Notes under the pieces: generated by a model | The model's input: only the letters and a program-made list of their open reading frames with translations | Told to the model about the DNA's origin: nothing | Databases searched by the model: none | NCBI GenBank assembly: GCA_004297665.1 | Contig: SCUP01000044.1 | Location: 1-7,794 of the forward strand | Origin: Nitrosarchaeum sp. | GTDB taxonomy: Archaea > Thermoproteota > Nitrososphaeria > Nitrososphaerales > Nitrosopumilaceae | Length of the DNA: 7,794 bases | Direction: 5' to 3' | In this document: positions 6,579-7,794 of the stretch, one piece after another | How positions within the stretch are numbered: the first letter of the stretch is position 1 | Layout: every line of letters starts with the position of its first letter | Translations under genes and position numbers: made by a program

Positions 6579-7524
6579 CTACTTTGAAATTTTTGCTACT
6601 TTTCCATCGCCCTTCTTCAAGTTTGAATTTATTTTCACATTTTAGACAGAGGTAATATGTAGAGATTTCTGGAAAGAATTCAGAGCAATTATTGCAAATG
6701 TAATGATTTAGCATTAATCGATAATCAACGCCAAGCGCTTTTATCTCCTTGTCACAGTTTGGGCATTTATCATTTTTATATGTAGATTCTTCTGAAATAT
6801 TTCCACAATCATAATGTTCAACAAGTTTTCCCAATCTGAAATTAGAATTTTTACAAGAAGGGCAATAAAATATCTGAGTTGTTTTAACAGAATCGCATTG
6901 ATTACAAGCTATTTCTTTTTTGTCCCCTAATGTGATTATCTTACCTTGTTTTTCAAGTTCATTTAGATGTAATATGATGGATTCATCAGAAAAACCAAGT
7001 AATTGTTCTATAAAATTAAGACTGATTTGTTTTGCAGATTTCAGTATGAAATCAATATGATCATAAAGTTTTATTTGATCATTTTCTGCAGCTTCTTTTA
7101 GCATTTTTACTTGTTCAGATTCTTTTTCAAAAAAAGACTGTTCTTTTTCAATAGTTTCAAAAATAGATTTAAGATTTTCAAAACGAATTGGTTTTTCTAA
7201 ATATTGGTATACCCCTAACCTAATTAGTTCTTTAATTCCTTCATCGTCTTTCTCAGTAGCAGTTTCCAAGACAACCCGTGCATTTGGTTGAACTTCAAGC
7301 ATTTGGGTTAGAATTGATCGTGCATCCATATCTGGAAGCATATAATCAAGTAAAACTATAGGATGTTTTCCAAGAGTCACAAATTCTTTGAATGTTTCAA
7401 TAGCAGCGGAGCCATTAATACAAGTGTGAATGTGTGTATAGCCTAATTTTTCAAGATAATTTTTTAACAGCATGCCTATTGCAGGACTGTCCTCAATAAT
7501 CAAAACATCATCTTTTGAACTCAT
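6568..7524 (-). CDS. response regulator with C-terminal multi-zinc-ribbon (TackOD1-like) output domain
   Basis: This 318-residue protein starts with a canonical receiver domain (about 5-125): acidic pair E11-D12, phosphoacceptor D60 in LLDYMLPD, T88, and K111 before Pro. A charged, probably helical linker (about 126-150) leads to a winged-helix-like stretch (about 152-200, with LLGFSDESIILHLNELEKQGKI). The output region has Cys pairs C207/C210, C221/C224, C254/C257, C277/C280 and C293/C296, plus H237 and C240 in EHYDCG. This order matches what I recall of the thaumarchaeal output domain TackOD1, a metal-binding module following receiver domains. The output partner, whether DNA, RNA or protein, is unknown. 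No histidine kinase is in the window. Its 3' end overlaps the convergent CE4-like gene by 11 bp. The ATG has no Shine-Dalgarno; a palindrome abuts it and a TATA-like box lies about 24 nt upstream. Confidence 0.9.
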   Translation of the reverse strand: MSSKDDVLIIEDSPAIGMLLKNYLEKLGYTHIHTCINGSAAIETFKEFVTLGKHPIVLLDYMLPDMDARSILTQMLEVQPNARVVLETATEKDDEGIKELIRLGVYQYLEKPIRFENLKSIFETIEKEQSFFEKESEQVKMLKEAAENDQIKLYDHIDFILKSAKQISLNFIEQLLGFSDESIILHLNELEKQGKIITLGDKKEIACNQCDSVKTTQIFYCPSCKNSNFRLGKLVEHYDCGNISEESTYKNDKCPNCDKEIKALGVDYRLMLNHYICNNCSEFFPEISTYYLCLKCENKFKLEEGRWKSSKNFKVVNI

Positions 7525-7536
7525 CAGTGATCACTG
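7525..7536. promoter_or_regulatory. 12-bp perfect palindrome abutting the response regulator start codon
   Basis: CAGTGATCACTG reads the same on both strands and touches the ATG of the response regulator gene. It lies between the TATA-like box and the start codon, where transcription should begin, so a dimeric protein bound here would block initiation. Its role as an operator, possibly autoregulatory, is inferred from position alone. Confidence 0.4.
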
Positions 7537-7543
7537 TTTAACG

Positions 7544-7552
7544 TATAATAAA
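7544..7552 (-). promoter_or_regulatory. TATA box of the response regulator gene (leaderless promoter)
   Basis: On the minus strand TTTATTATA is centred about 24 nt from the ATG at 7524, matching the leaderless spacing seen for gap and the CE4-like gene. A second GTATAAT (plus-strand reading) at 7561-7567 lies 18 bp further upstream within an imperfect tandem repeat. Confidence 0.45.
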
Positions 7553-7614
7553 AATTTCATGTATAATGACAATAATTCATTCAAATTAATGAAAACCACA
7601 AAAATCGTTTATGA

Positions 7615-7624
7615 AATAATAAAT
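7615..7624 (+). promoter_or_regulatory. candidate TATA box of the partial secreted-protein gene
   Basis: AATAATAAAT is centred about 25 nt before the ATG at 7645, again consistent with a leaderless transcript. A short inverted repeat, TTCATT (7576-7581) and AATGAA (7588-7593), lies upstream. The 120-bp region therefore holds two divergent promoters. Confidence 0.4.
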
Positions 7625-7644
7625 CTTTAGCATAGTGATTATAG

Positions 7645-7794
7645 ATGAATCTTGATCAATTTTTAGTACTAGTGCTATTTTCATTGGCAATTCCAATATT
7701 AGAAACTGCTACAGCCCAAATAGATCCAATTAATGATGTTGAATTCATACAAACTGGCAAGTTATTTACAGATAAAACAGAATTTATCATCAGC
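7645..7794 (+). CDS. N-terminal fragment of a secreted protein of unknown function (cut by window end)
   Basis: Fifty codons are visible, with no stop before the window edge. The product opens with a signal-peptide-like segment: hydrophobic core FLVLVLFSLAIPIL (6-19), then ETATAQ, with likely cleavage after Ala24 in TATA|Q. The n-region lacks a positive charge apart from the initiator amine, which is slightly atypical. The visible mature part (QIDPINDVEFIQTGKLFTD) is too short to assign to a family. A TATA-like box about 25 nt before the ATG and the absence of any other plausible start support 7645. Divergent from the response regulator gene, it could share regulation with it. Confidence 0.6.
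   Translation, partial: MNLDQFLVLVLFSLAIPILETATAQIDPINDVEFIQTGKLFTDKTEFIIS

Overview
The window is AT-rich DNA from an archaeon, most likely an ammonia-oxidising Nitrososphaerota (Thaumarchaeota) of the Nitrosopumilus/Nitrosarchaeum type. The evidence is as follows. There is an archaeal type II glyceraldehyde-3-phosphate dehydrogenase. A response regulator has a multi-Cys output region resembling the thaumarchaeal TackOD1 domain. A secreted protein ends in the W-I-K-N-N-A-G-W-W repeat that I recall from many thaumarchaeal exported proteins. Most genes also have TATA-like boxes about 25 nt upstream of the start codon, the archaeal leaderless arrangement. The lineage is inferred from recalled family knowledge; no search was run.

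Layout, left to right. Positions 118-1368 (+) encode a CNNM/CorC-type membrane protein (DUF21, two CBS motifs, CorC_HlyC domain), the only gene with a clear Shine-Dalgarno. It converges with gap (1371-2423, -), and only 2 bp separate the two stop codons. A 134-bp divergent promoter region follows. Positions 2558-4399 (+) encode a membrane-embedded processive family 2 glycosyltransferase with an unusual N-terminal extension carrying a half-LIM-like zinc motif. After a 214-bp spacer, 4614-6578 (+) encode a secreted protein with beta-rich N-terminal modules, a polysaccharide-deacetylase-like (CE4/NodB) domain and two near-identical C-terminal repeats. Its tail overlaps by 11 bp with a convergent response regulator (6568-7524, -). 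A 120-bp divergent promoter region with a 12-bp perfect palindrome separates the regulator from the 5' end of another secreted protein gene (7645 onward, cut by the window edge).

Functional reading. The CNNM protein and GAPDH are ordinary housekeeping functions (cation transport, gluconeogenesis). The glycosyltransferase and the CE4-like exported protein form a pair reminiscent of the PgaC/PgaB logic (synthase plus deacetylase) and may make or bind a cell-surface polysaccharide. However, both histidines expected in the CE4 metal-binding motif are replaced (Gln390, Asn394), so the exported partner may be a binding protein rather than an enzyme. A link between the response regulator and this pair is only suggested by position. 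I see no mobile elements, CRISPR arrays, tRNA or rRNA genes.
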